Positions 13,187-20,641 of a stretch of 37,544 nucleotides of DNA are shown here, in pieces. This stretch comes from a virus. The stretch covers positions 1 through 37,544 of the IMG/VR virus record IMGVR_UViG_3300050821_001813; one strand, given 5' to 3'. Positions within the stretch are counted from its first letter, which is position 1. Every line of letters begins with the position of its first letter. The notes below the pieces were generated by a model. That model did not search any database. It was not told where the DNA came from and saw only the letters and a program-made list of their open reading frames with translations. Both the position numbers and the translations under genes were made by a program.

Positions 13187-13459
13187 TTACAGCTTTGCTA
13201 CAGCAGCAGCAAGTGCAGCTACAGCATTCTTAACATCAGTCTTAGTATCGGTAACAACTGTCTCAACAACAGGAACTACCTTTGCCTTGATTGCAGCTAC
13301 ATCAGCCGCAAGGGTTGGTGATACACCAGAAACAACAGACTCAACCTTTGTTTCTACAGCAGACAGTGATGCATTTACCTTTGAGCGAAAGCTAGAGTTG
13401 GAAATATAATCCACCAACGCATATAATCCTGCCGCTCCTAATCCGACTTCAATTAACAT
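13187..13459 (-). CDS. Small membrane-anchored alanine/valine-rich protein
   Basis: This 90-residue protein begins MLIEVGLGAAGLYALVDYIS, a hydrophobic N-terminal anchor, followed by a long amphipathic alanine/valine/lysine helix (VETKVESVVSG, DVKNAVAALAAAVAKL). GGAGATTTAAAAT precedes the start. It lies between the promoter at 13584 and the tmRNA, so all three share one transcript. No family is recognised. Confidence 0.6.
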   Translation of the reverse strand: MLIEVGLGAAGLYALVDYISNSSFRSKVNASLSAVETKVESVVSGVSPTLAADVAAIKAKVVPVVETVVTDTKTDVKNAVAALAAAVAKL

Positions 13460-13534
13460 ATTTTAAATCTCCTATATAGTTATGACAATTAGGGCATCAA
13501 CGATTGTTGAAGCCTCCACCACCTTATGTTTCCG

Positions 13535-13957
13535 TTAAGGAACGGGTTCTATCTGTCGTTCGTCTTCTATGCTTTCAAAACCTATACTAACATCAGTTTT
13601 TATGTTTGTCAAGCTTTTTTTCAAGGCTAATCTTTCAATTGTTCTTTCTCGCTTCTCTTTCATTCTACGTTGTGCCCACTGTTTCTTAGGTAGTGCATCT
13701 TTGTGTTCCCGTGTAACGAATACGCAGAATTCAGCGATTTGTGTTAAACATAAGTTATCGAACAACATTGAATCCAGCGGGAAGAAACAATATTTCTTCC
13801 AAGCTCCATACCATTCAACGTGACCAAGCAAGATATGCTTTAATCCGAATACGTTGAATTTGCGGGTTTTAGCACCCGGTTTTCTAGGCCCATCGTCAAA
13901 AAATACCATGTGGCTACTTTTGAACCACTTCTCGTCGATTCGCTGGATTCCCGTCAT
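13535..13957 (-). CDS. Conserved phage protein of unknown role
   Basis: This 140-residue protein has a WYGAWKKYCFFPLDSMLFD segment followed by LCLTQIAEFC, a pattern I recognise from a common phage/bacterial family of unknown function. The C-terminus is basic and helical (KKQWAQRRMKEKRERTIER). Earlier ATGs (13969, 13996) lie upstream of the promoter-predicted transcript start. The ATG at 13957 is 4 bases downstream of it, so the mRNA is nearly leaderless. A second promoter (13584) lies within the 3' end of the gene. Confidence 0.65.
   Translation of the reverse strand: MTGIQRIDEKWFKSSHMVFFDDGPRKPGAKTRKFNVFGLKHILLGHVEWYGAWKKYCFFPLDSMLFDNLCLTQIAEFCVFVTREHKDALPKKQWAQRRMKEKRERTIERLALKKSLTNIKTDVSIGFESIEDERQIEPVP
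13584..13612 (-). promoter_or_regulatory. Sigma70-type promoter TTGACA-N17-TAGTAT
   Basis: On the minus strand, TTGACA (13607-13612) is 17 bases from TAGTAT (13584-13589). It should drive the 90-residue gene, the tmRNA, tRNA-His, tRNA-Pro and beyond. The flank AAAGCTTGACAAA matches the promoter at 10279. Confidence 0.7.
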
Positions 13958-13967
13958 TTCTAAATAC

Positions 13968-13996
13968 ATGATATCATGGTTTCGGTAACTTGTCAA
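13968..13996 (-). promoter_or_regulatory. Sigma70-type promoter TTGACA-N17-TATCAT
   Basis: On the minus strand, TTGACA (13991-13996) is 17 bases from TATCAT (13968-13973). The predicted start of transcription (about 13961) is just before the ATG at 13957. Confidence 0.65.
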
Positions 13997-14369
13997 GTGC
14001 TTTTTGTAACTTTTTTATTGCGGCACTTTGATCTTTAGTAACCTCTCGGACCAAATATCCTAAATGATATGCAAATAACTCTTCCTCGTGTGTAGCGCCT
14101 ATCCACTTAAATAGTGTCGATACAGCATGGTAGCATTCATGTGTTATCTGGTTACTGTCGGCATTCATCTTGAATACTAAATAGGAATAACTTTGGTTAG
14201 AGAACTTTATATGAAACGCACCTGTGGTTTCATCCCCCATGTCAGTGTTTTTGGCTAATAAACCCTGGCTTATCAACACTTTAGAGGTTTCTTTTAAACT
14301 TTCTGTAAATATGACATAAATACGATAGTCGTATAGAGGAAGGGGTATAAAGGTTTTAAATTCCATCAT
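13974..14369 (-). CDS. Putative HExxH metallopeptidase-like protein
   Basis: This 131-residue protein carries ITHECYHAVSTLF near residue 76, a HExxH zinc-peptidase motif, and further on EEELFAYHLGYLV, which can give the third ligand (E). This layout is seen in small phage peptidase-like proteins. The N-terminal part is beta-like (YDYRIYVIFTESL). It overlaps the DNA polymerase stop by 4 bases. Activity and target are not shown. Confidence 0.65.
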   Translation of the reverse strand: MMEFKTFIPLPLYDYRIYVIFTESLKETSKVLISQGLLAKNTDMGDETTGAFHIKFSNQSYSYLVFKMNADSNQITHECYHAVSTLFKWIGATHEEELFAYHLGYLVREVTKDQSAAIKKLQKALDKLPKP

Positions 14370-17074
14370 TTACTCCAATAAGGTCCAATGTTATAGTCGA
14401 ATTCCATAATAACTTTTTTCATTTTAATAGCTGCTGCTCGTTTAAATGCATCTCCTATTAAAGCTGCAACTAATGAGCCATATTGTTTAGGGCAACTTAC
14501 CACGAGTTCATCGTGTACGAATTTAATAAGCTTTGCACGATACTGCGGTAAAGTATGCCACAAGAACGGTTTACCATCGGGATCATAACCAGCGCCCATC
14601 GCAATCTTTGCAATACTGGCATTAGTTCCCTGAATTCGCATGTTCTTACCTTGGCGCTCAATGCTATTAGACATTTGATAATAGCTTCGAGAAATTTCAT
14701 TCGCTGTCGGCTTTCTATGCGTTAATTCAAACTCTTCATCCTTTGTAGGTTTACGTCCCTTTGCAGTTACGAACGCATTGAGATTACGTTCCTTATCTTC
14801 ATCAGAAAGACGTAACATCTTCTCGTTATATTCTTTACAGTTCTCTGTAGCCCTTGCGTGCGTGGGTTGAGGAAGGATTCTCCTACGACCATATAAATCG
14901 AACGCTTTGAAATCACGCGCTGCTTTTTTACCAGAAGCTTCTAGGTATTTCCAAACACCCGGATTCTTCTGCTCGTGAAGTGCCATTAATTGCTTTGCTA
15001 CTTTTAATGGCTTCTTAATATTAGCAGCAAGCGTTGCAGGACCGCCGCCATAGGCAAGTAAGAAGTTACAAGCTTTGGTATCGTCACGGCGTACTTTATG
15101 ACCCGGACATTTGCACTTCTCTTTTTTAGGATCGCCGGGTTTCGCTTTAGGATATTTCGCTAATGACTTTTCATCGTGTGGAATATAGTACTTGCAATCT
15201 GGCAATGCCTCTTTATGCCATTCTGTTTCGTAAAGCAGTTCGGTTCCGGCAGAGTGTAAATCTTCTCCGCGTTCGAATGCACCTACCCATTGAGGATCGC
15301 CAGAGTCTTCAGCAATGATGCGTAGTTCTGCACCGGACATATCAGCAGTGACGATTACATATTCTTCAGCATGAGTCTTGCAGAAACACGCACATTCACT
15401 GCAAACCAACGGTCCACTAGGGTCAGGAAATACGGACTCATTACAGCAATCACTGAGTTGTATATCTTCATTAGGATCATCGGCAATAAAACAGTGACGC
15501 ACTTCCGTATCTTGTGGAAGATTCTGCCCGTTCGGTTGAGATGAACTACTGCGGCCTGTACCGGCATCATATTGATTAAACGTTGAATGCAAACGTCCAT
15601 CGCCGGGATGTAACCAGCCTTCCTCTTTACCGGGTTTCGTTTTCCATTGTGTCGCCCATGCATCCCCATATGTTCCAATTTCCTTGGAAACACCATGATA
15701 TTCCCGAATTAATTTCATTACAGGAATATGTTCATATTTCTCTAACAGTTCATCGTCAAGTGTTTCAATCTTCGCTAGTTGTTTGAAATTGTCTCGCAAA
15801 CAATGCATAAGCTGTGCGTCTGAACCATAGTTAATTAGTGCTTCGCCTTCGCAGTCGGCTTTGAGTTTATTAATCTTGGTACGTTTCTTTTTTAAGTCAC
15901 CGCATTCTTTCTTAAGAACCTCTTTCAAAGCTTTCCGATCCTGTTCAATCTGTGATAACTTTATCTGTAATTGTGCTGCTTCTGATTGCAATTCAGGCGT
16001 ATCGGGAAACTTTTTAAGCTGTTTGTTTATCTCTTTTATTTTCAATAGTAAAGTAATCTCTTCGTCGAAAGGAATATTATAGGATTTCCACTTAAGTTCT
16101 AGTGCGGCAATCTTCGCATCATCAATAGCCTCATGCTTAGACCCTACAATTGGAATGAAAATCTTATCCAAACTTTTGAGAATTTCTTCTAATCTTACTT
16201 TTGACTTGGCTACACGAGCTAACCAACGTTCTGTGTCGATACGTTCCCCGTGTACGTGCATAAAAACGAATGCGCCCAGTGCCTCGTTCTCAATTTTAAT
16301 AACTTCATGTAGATTATCACCAAGAATCAAACTATCAAGATAACAAAGCTGTTCTGCTAGTTTTGGCTTTCCTGCTTTCTCTAAACTTGCAACGGTTTCT
16401 CCACTTGCAATAATATTTTGGAACATCTTGATTGCTAACGGCATACGTGTATCTAAGGCAGCGTATTCGTACTGAGCGTCGGTTATTTCATCTTCAAGAT
16501 TAAATGAGGTTTGGAGTTCTTTATCTATGATTACACCAAAATAACGCTCGGCCATTGAATCCATTGCGTAAAAATCGTAATTCTTAAGAGATGCCTTTCC
16601 GCCTAAACCCGCGTATAAGCACTTTTCAGCTAATAGACAATCATACCAACCATACGCCGCTATTCCGAACATCCAATATAAACTTTCGCACTCAAAGCTT
16701 AAATTTACACCCGTTTTAATCCACTTATCTGAACATAAATAAGGAGTTAACTTCTGTAATAATTGCTGTAATTTAGGCGCTTTATGGAGATTCTTACCGT
16801 ATTCTCCCTGACAATCATAGAGTAAATCGGCTGAATTATCGCAAAATGCTCTCAAATCTATGACATATTGTTCTTGTGCGGTACCGAATTGCATGGTACG
16901 CATTCTGCGCCAATAAAAGTCGTTAGTGACTGTAGTTTCAACGTCATAGCCGAAATCTGGTGTTTTTTCTAAAAAGTTTAGCAACTTTTCTACGCCGTCT
17001 GCATCTAATACTTTAACGATGTTTGGTGGCGGATTCAAGACCAGTGGTTTTAGTTCGCGTTCTTTAATTAGCAT
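14366..17074 (-). CDS. Family A DNA polymerase with Cys-rich insertion
   Basis: This 902-residue protein carries a 3'-5' exonuclease domain: DVETT (Exo I), NLSFE (Exo II, with Glu where Asp is usual) and YAALD (Exo III). The polymerase motifs follow: DMSGAELR (motif A, about 577), KACNFLLAYGGG (motif B, about 665) and VHDELVV (motif C, about 852). Just before motif A is a Cys/His-rich segment with CC, CSEC and CKTH, probably zinc binding and unusual for the family. A second insertion with CKCPGH precedes motif B. It is the replicative enzyme of the phage. Its promoter places the transcript start next to the ATG, and no SD is present. Confidence 0.95.
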   Translation of the reverse strand: MLIKERELKPLVLNPPPNIVKVLDADGVEKLLNFLEKTPDFGYDVETTVTNDFYWRRMRTMQFGTAQEQYVIDLRAFCDNSADLLYDCQGEYGKNLHKAPKLQQLLQKLTPYLCSDKWIKTGVNLSFECESLYWMFGIAAYGWYDCLLAEKCLYAGLGGKASLKNYDFYAMDSMAERYFGVIIDKELQTSFNLEDEITDAQYEYAALDTRMPLAIKMFQNIIASGETVASLEKAGKPKLAEQLCYLDSLILGDNLHEVIKIENEALGAFVFMHVHGERIDTERWLARVAKSKVRLEEILKSLDKIFIPIVGSKHEAIDDAKIAALELKWKSYNIPFDEEITLLLKIKEINKQLKKFPDTPELQSEAAQLQIKLSQIEQDRKALKEVLKKECGDLKKKRTKINKLKADCEGEALINYGSDAQLMHCLRDNFKQLAKIETLDDELLEKYEHIPVMKLIREYHGVSKEIGTYGDAWATQWKTKPGKEEGWLHPGDGRLHSTFNQYDAGTGRSSSSQPNGQNLPQDTEVRHCFIADDPNEDIQLSDCCNESVFPDPSGPLVCSECACFCKTHAEEYVIVTADMSGAELRIIAEDSGDPQWVGAFERGEDLHSAGTELLYETEWHKEALPDCKYYIPHDEKSLAKYPKAKPGDPKKEKCKCPGHKVRRDDTKACNFLLAYGGGPATLAANIKKPLKVAKQLMALHEQKNPGVWKYLEASGKKAARDFKAFDLYGRRRILPQPTHARATENCKEYNEKMLRLSDEDKERNLNAFVTAKGRKPTKDEEFELTHRKPTANEISRSYYQMSNSIERQGKNMRIQGTNASIAKIAMGAGYDPDGKPFLWHTLPQYRAKLIKFVHDELVVSCPKQYGSLVAALIGDAFKRAAAIKMKKVIMEFDYNIGPYWSK

Positions 17075-17082
17075 CGATTTAC

Positions 17083-17110
17083 ATTATAGCATAAATATTA
17101 AACAAGTCAA
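17083..17110 (-). promoter_or_regulatory. Promoter of the polymerase operon, TTGACT-N16-TATAAT
   Basis: On the minus strand, TTGACT (17105-17110) is 16 bases from TATAAT (17083-17088). The -10 ends 9 bases before the polymerase ATG (17074), giving a nearly leaderless mRNA. Confidence 0.75.
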
Positions 17111-17134
17111 GCTGAAAATAATTAAAAATAACTG

Positions 17135-17163
17135 TTGACAAATAAATAATAGTTTGCTATAAT
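17135..17163 (+). promoter_or_regulatory. Perfect-consensus sigma70 promoter
   Basis: TTGACA (17135-17140), 17 bases, TATAAT (17158-17163). It faces right, back to back with the polymerase promoter, and starts the structured segment at about 17170. Confidence 0.9.
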
Positions 17164-17167
17164 GGAA

Positions 17168-17630
17168 ACATTAGCGTGGATTTTTCACGACTGAGGGGCA
17201 GTGATTGACAGTCCTGCTAGAGCCCTTAGCGCAAATGGTAAGCGGTGAAGTCTTCTGGAATTAACCAGAACTGAGGTTTTGTCCGGTGAGTAGGTACAAA
17301 ACAGGAAACCGTCTCTAATGAATGCGTGATTGTACAAAATGGAGGAATTGGTAGTTCCTTCACGGACCCATATAAGAGTATTTTATATGAAACCGTTTTA
17401 GAGAGAACCACTTAGACGCGCTCAGTGCGGTTGCATACTAAAGCAAAGAACTGAGACGGGAATTAATTTGGTTAAGTTTGAGGCAGGAACCTCTGACCAG
17501 ATGTTCTTATTCGACGGCAAATAATCTATATACTCACAAAAAAAGCGTATACTGTACTTTATCAGGTATATATCACTGGTAAGGTCAAGAGATACGTTTC
17601 TTCTCAGGCAATAATAAATAAGATATTAAA
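17168..17630 (+). ncRNA. Candidate structured non-coding RNA, about 450 nt
   Basis: No ORF with an SD is seen, yet stems are frequent: TTCTGG/CCAGAA, GTTTTGT/ACAAAAC, CATATAA/TTATATG, GAGG/CCTC inside TGGT/ACCA, and a longer-range TCTCTAA (17311) with TTAGAGA (about 17398). The perfect promoter upstream suggests high expression. An HNH-type gene follows. It could be one of the large ornate phage RNAs or an HNH-associated RNA; no known class was matched from sequence. The 3' end is undefined. Confidence 0.55.
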
Positions 17631-17631
17631 T

Positions 17632-18099
17632 ATGTTAAAACTTACTTTTAAATTACCTATAAAATTTAAACAAGTAAAGATAGAGGATAGATTATCCTTT
17701 TTAAAATCACATTTAAAATTAAATGAAGAAAATGTTTATATTGAGACACTTAGGACTAGGCGTAGTGGGTTTAACTGCTCAAAATAATATCTTTTTCCAT
17801 TAAACGGTAAAAGTTGTTACATTTGCCAAGGAAAAGCAGAATTACGTCATCATGTTGTTCCTTTAGTAAAAGGCGGTCGAAATAGGCCATCGAATATTGT
17901 TCCCCTTTGTCATAAGTGTCATTGTTTAGTTCATCCTCATATGCAAAAGGGAGCGAAAAATACAAGATTTAAATTAGAACATCGACCTATTATTAAACCG
18001 GCACTTTGCAAACCAGCACAAGAAATAGTTGTAATCCCGCCTAAGTCAAAGAATATTTTTGAGAATTGTAATACATTTTCTGATGCAGTGATTTTATAA
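17632..18099 (+). pseudogene. HNH endonuclease gene with an in-frame stop
   Basis: From ATG 17632 the frame codes MLKLTFKLPIKFKQVKIEDR to ...RRSGFNCSK, then TAA at 17785, and continues in the same frame as YLFPLNGKSCYICQGKAELRHHVVPL (in two parts) with GGRNRPSNIVPLCHKCH and a second His. These are typical HNH/zinc motifs (CxxC, HH, CxxCH). The joined product is about 155 residues. Either the gene is inactive, the TAA is read through, or the base is wrong. It follows the structured RNA directly. Confidence 0.75.
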
Positions 18100-18108
18100 A
18101 AAGGATAA

Positions 18109-18255
18109 ATGGCAATATATTCCGACCCACAAGGTATGACAAAAAGACAGAACTTAATGAAATTGCGTATTTTAAAGCGAAAAGAACGTAAAATTAATAT
18201 CAATAAAAAATCTTTTTCTCATTTAGAATCAAGACCTTACAATAAAAAGAAGTAA
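18109..18255 (+). CDS. Small basic hypothetical protein
   Basis: This 48-residue protein (MAIYSDPQGMTKRQNLMKLR..., ending PYNKKK) is rich in Lys/Arg and may bind nucleic acid. AAGGA lies 3 bases before the ATG. It follows the HNH gene by 9 bases and is probably its operon partner. No family is recognised. Confidence 0.6.
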   Translation: MAIYSDPQGMTKRQNLMKLRILKRKERKININKKSFSHLESRPYNKKK

Positions 18256-18271
18256 ACATTTCCAAAACTCA

Positions 18272-18280
18272 TGATATAAT
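18272..18280 (+). promoter_or_regulatory. Extended -10 promoter candidate
   Basis: TGATATAAT with no clear -35. The same ATGATATAAT occurs at 31851, before the second HNH gene. It would start the leader of the tail-fibre operon. Confidence 0.5.
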
Positions 18281-18316
18281 TGTAGTTAGAGTTAGATTAA
18301 AACCTTACGAGGGAAT

Positions 18317-18368
18317 AGGGACGTTTTGGCTCCTCTAGCGTGTGAAAGCACGTTCCAAAACGCTCCCT
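18317..18368 (+). terminator. Long hairpin in the fibre-operon leader
   Basis: CGTTTTGG (18322-18329) pairs with CCAAAACG (18355-18362), extended by AGGGA/TCCCT. A CGTG/CACG stem lies inside. A weak T-rich run (TATTTTAAAA) follows. It may end upstream transcripts or be part of the leader structure. Confidence 0.55.
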
Positions 18369-18386
18369 TATTTTAAAACTATACAC

Positions 18387-18441
18387 GGAGGAATAACAAT
18401 GCTAGGGCTAAATCTACAAACGGTTTAGCCCTTTATTTTTT
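18387..18441 (+). promoter_or_regulatory. Attenuator-like leader: SD, 9-codon ORF and terminator
   Basis: GGAGGA, then ATG at 18399 encodes the leader peptide MLGLNLQTV with stop TAG at 18426-18428. The peptide's codons overlap the left arm of a strong terminator: GGGCTAAA (18405-18412) pairs with TTTAGCCC (18424-18431), followed by T-rich 18432-18441. A ribosome on the leader would block the terminator, so translation could control read-through into the fibre genes. Confidence 0.6.
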
Positions 18442-18450
18442 GGAGTAACT

Positions 18451-18714
18451 ATGCCGCTAAACAACTTTGTACAGCAATATACTGTTACAGCAACCGCTAC
18501 GGCGCTTGCAAATAATCCGGTCTACACTTCAGTATTTCTTACTGCAAAGTCTACGAATACCGGTATAGTGTACGTTGGTTTCTCTTCTGCCGTGTCGAGT
18601 AGTAATGGCTATCCCCTTGAGAAAGGAACATCGGTTGTACTTAAACCGGGGAACACTGATGCCATCTATATTGTAGGTACCGCCTCAGATGTTGTCTCCG
18701 CAATAGGGAGTTAA
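18451..18714 (+). CDS. Small beta-rich virion or fibre-associated protein
   Basis: This 87-residue protein (MPLNNFVQQYTVTATATALANNP ... SDVVSAIGS) has alternating beta-strands, Thr/Ser/Val-rich, in the style of small phage decoration or fibre-base proteins. The SD GGAG is 5 bases before the ATG, and the attenuator-like leader precedes it. The next gene begins 3 bases after its stop. The exact role is not inferred beyond a virion surface protein. Confidence 0.6.
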   Translation: MPLNNFVQQYTVTATATALANNPVYTSVFLTAKSTNTGIVYVGFSSAVSSSNGYPLEKGTSVVLKPGNTDAIYIVGTASDVVSAIGS

Positions 18715-18717
18715 CAC

Positions 18718-19251
18718 ATGGCATTTGATAGAATATTTCGAGGCGCACCAATTTCTACAGACGTTACACCAGCAAGTCCAGCGTCACCAAACTTAGGCGT
18801 AGATATTATTAATGATATTGTTTACGTGAATACCGGCAATGGTTGGGTACAAATTGGACCCATGTCTGGTATTACACAACTTACAGGAGACGTTACAGCG
18901 GGACCGGGAAGTGGTTCACAAGCTGCAACACTCGCTAACACAGCCGTTACACCCGGTTCATATACTAGCGCAAACATTACAGTAGATTCAAAAGGTAGAA
19001 TTACTGCTGCCGCTGCGGGCGGTGCAACTGTTAACTTTGCTGACAATGAAATTCCAACTGGTGCGATTAATAGTTCAAACGTAACGTTTACACTTGCACA
19101 TACTCCGGTTGCTGGCTCACAGAGCGTATTTGTCAACGGCATTCTTATGCAAGCCGGTGCAGGAAAAGATTATACCATTTCGGGAGCAACAATTACACTT
19201 GCTGTAGCCCCTACCACGGGAGGTAACGTCCTTGTTAATTACAGATATTAA
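18718..19251 (+). CDS. Tail-fibre-type protein
   Basis: This 177-residue protein begins MAFDRIFRGAPISTDVTPAS. It contains TQLTGDVTAGPGSGSQAATL and ITVDSKGRITAAAAG, repeats characteristic of phage tail fibres. The N-terminal 45 residues resemble those of the gene at 32420, so both may attach to the same virion site. Its last bases overlap the start of the next gene. GVDIIND.VYV..GNGWV is the shared core. Confidence 0.75.
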   Translation: MAFDRIFRGAPISTDVTPASPASPNLGVDIINDIVYVNTGNGWVQIGPMSGITQLTGDVTAGPGSGSQAATLANTAVTPGSYTSANITVDSKGRITAAAAGGATVNFADNEIPTGAINSSNVTFTLAHTPVAGSQSVFVNGILMQAGAGKDYTISGATITLAVAPTTGGNVLVNYRY

Positions 19252-20641
19252 GAATAAACTATTATTCGTAGGCGTGCTTTTACTTGCGAGCGTGACATTA
19301 TCCGCACAAAGTAAAGTTGACCTTACACAAAACGTTAGAGGCGTACTACCTCTTGCAAATGGTGGAACAAATAATACATCAGGAACGGCAACTAACCTAA
19401 CTGGTACTCCTACCCTCCCTAATGGAACTTCTGGTACTACTCAATCTCAAGCTGACGGGACTACAAAGTTAGCAACTGACGCCTACGTAGATACAGGTTT
19501 AGCAGCAAAACAAAACACACTTACTTTACCACTTTCTCCTACAAATGGTGGAACTGGGCAAGATACTCATACATCAACAGGTGTAGCTCAGGTAGCAGCA
19601 GGAACGTGGTCCGTAAGTACCGCACTTGCAAGCGGGACGACAGCGATAACACAAACCCAATTAGATAATTCTACAAAAGTTGCAACAACTGCATATACAG
19701 ATTTAGCAGTAAGTAACGCAGTAGCAGGAGTAAATCCAGCCGTCGCAGTTTTAGCATCTTCTACAGCCAGTATTACAGGAACTTATACCCAAGTTGGGGG
19801 CGGTATAGGGGATACATTTACTGTGACGGCTACTGGAGCTTTCACACTCGACGGAATTTCAATTAATACAATCGGCCAAAGAGTACTACTGAAGGATCAG
19901 TCGCCAGCTTCTCAGAATGGGGTGTATACAGCAACCGTCGTGGGCGCTACAGGAATATCTCCTGTTTTCACCCGTGCCTTAGACTACGACACACCTTCGG
20001 ATGTAAACAACACAGGTACTATTCCTGTACAATCAGGAACATCTAATACTACAACAAGTTGGCTATTAATTTCTCAAGTAACATCAATTGGATCAGCGGG
20101 ATCGTCACTGACTTACGCGAAATTCTCACTTGCACCGTCAACACTAGTGACAGCGTCGTCCCCCGGCGCTGGAGTCGCACACTTTGCAGGAGGCACACAA
20201 GCGGTTACTTCATCCCCGGTAGTTGGTTCTGATATGACTAACAATACTGTGACTGCAAATCAGCTTGCTACTCAGTATAGTAAGGGTTCATGCACGGAAG
20301 CGTGGGGTGGAAGTGGTACATCGTTCGCGCTAACTTCAGGTGATGATGCAATATCAAACAACACTTGCTACAATGATTCAGGTGTAACCCGCACTATCAC
20401 AGCAGTTAAATGCCGTAGCGATAATTCTAGCAATACTACAACGGTTAATCCCACATTTGGCTCAGCCGGAACAGGAACAACTATTCTTAGTGGAGCGTTG
20501 ACTTGCGGAAATAGTTATGCTTATTCATCTACTGGAACAGTAAGTAATGCATCATGGACAACTGGAACAGGAATTGATCCAGTAATGGGTGGTACTTTAA
20601 CTGGAACCTCGATAGCAGTAATTGTGGAGTATACATTCTAA
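19232..20641 (+). CDS. Long fibre-like protein with a signal peptide
   Basis: This 469-residue protein starts at TTG (19232-19234) with GGAGGT upstream, inside the previous gene. It opens MLITDIKNKLLFVGVLLLAS followed by VTLSAQ, a signal-peptide-like segment with a likely cut after SAQ. The body carries LPLANGGTNNTSGTATNL and similar fibre repeats, Ser/Thr/Gly-rich, and beta-rich C-terminal repeats. Phage fibres normally lack export signals, so this may be a displayed or host-surface protein. It ends in TAATG overlap with the next gene. Confidence 0.7.
   Translation: MLITDIKNKLLFVGVLLLASVTLSAQSKVDLTQNVRGVLPLANGGTNNTSGTATNLTGTPTLPNGTSGTTQSQADGTTKLATDAYVDTGLAAKQNTLTLPLSPTNGGTGQDTHTSTGVAQVAAGTWSVSTALASGTTAITQTQLDNSTKVATTAYTDLAVSNAVAGVNPAVAVLASSTASITGTYTQVGGGIGDTFTVTATGAFTLDGISINTIGQRVLLKDQSPASQNGVYTATVVGATGISPVFTRALDYDTPSDVNNTGTIPVQSGTSNTTTSWLLISQVTSIGSAGSSLTYAKFSLAPSTLVTASSPGAGVAHFAGGTQAVTSSPVVGSDMTNNTVTANQLATQYSKGSCTEAWGGSGTSFALTSGDDAISNNTCYNDSGVTRTITAVKCRSDNSSNTTTVNPTFGSAGTGTTILSGALTCGNSYAYSSTGTVSNASWTTGTGIDPVMGGTLTGTSIAVIVEYTF

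Noticed and set aside
17168-17560. RNase P RNA, T-box or another group I intron at 17.2-17.5 kb
   Set aside because: The expected conserved cores (RNase P conserved regions, T-box motif, intron P7/P3) were not found.
17168-18099. IscB/omega-RNA (OMEGA) system
   Set aside because: The HNH protein lacks RuvC, bridge-helix and PLMP-like parts and is about 155 residues, and no omega-RNA motif could be recognised. Left as an unknown RNA plus HNH gene.
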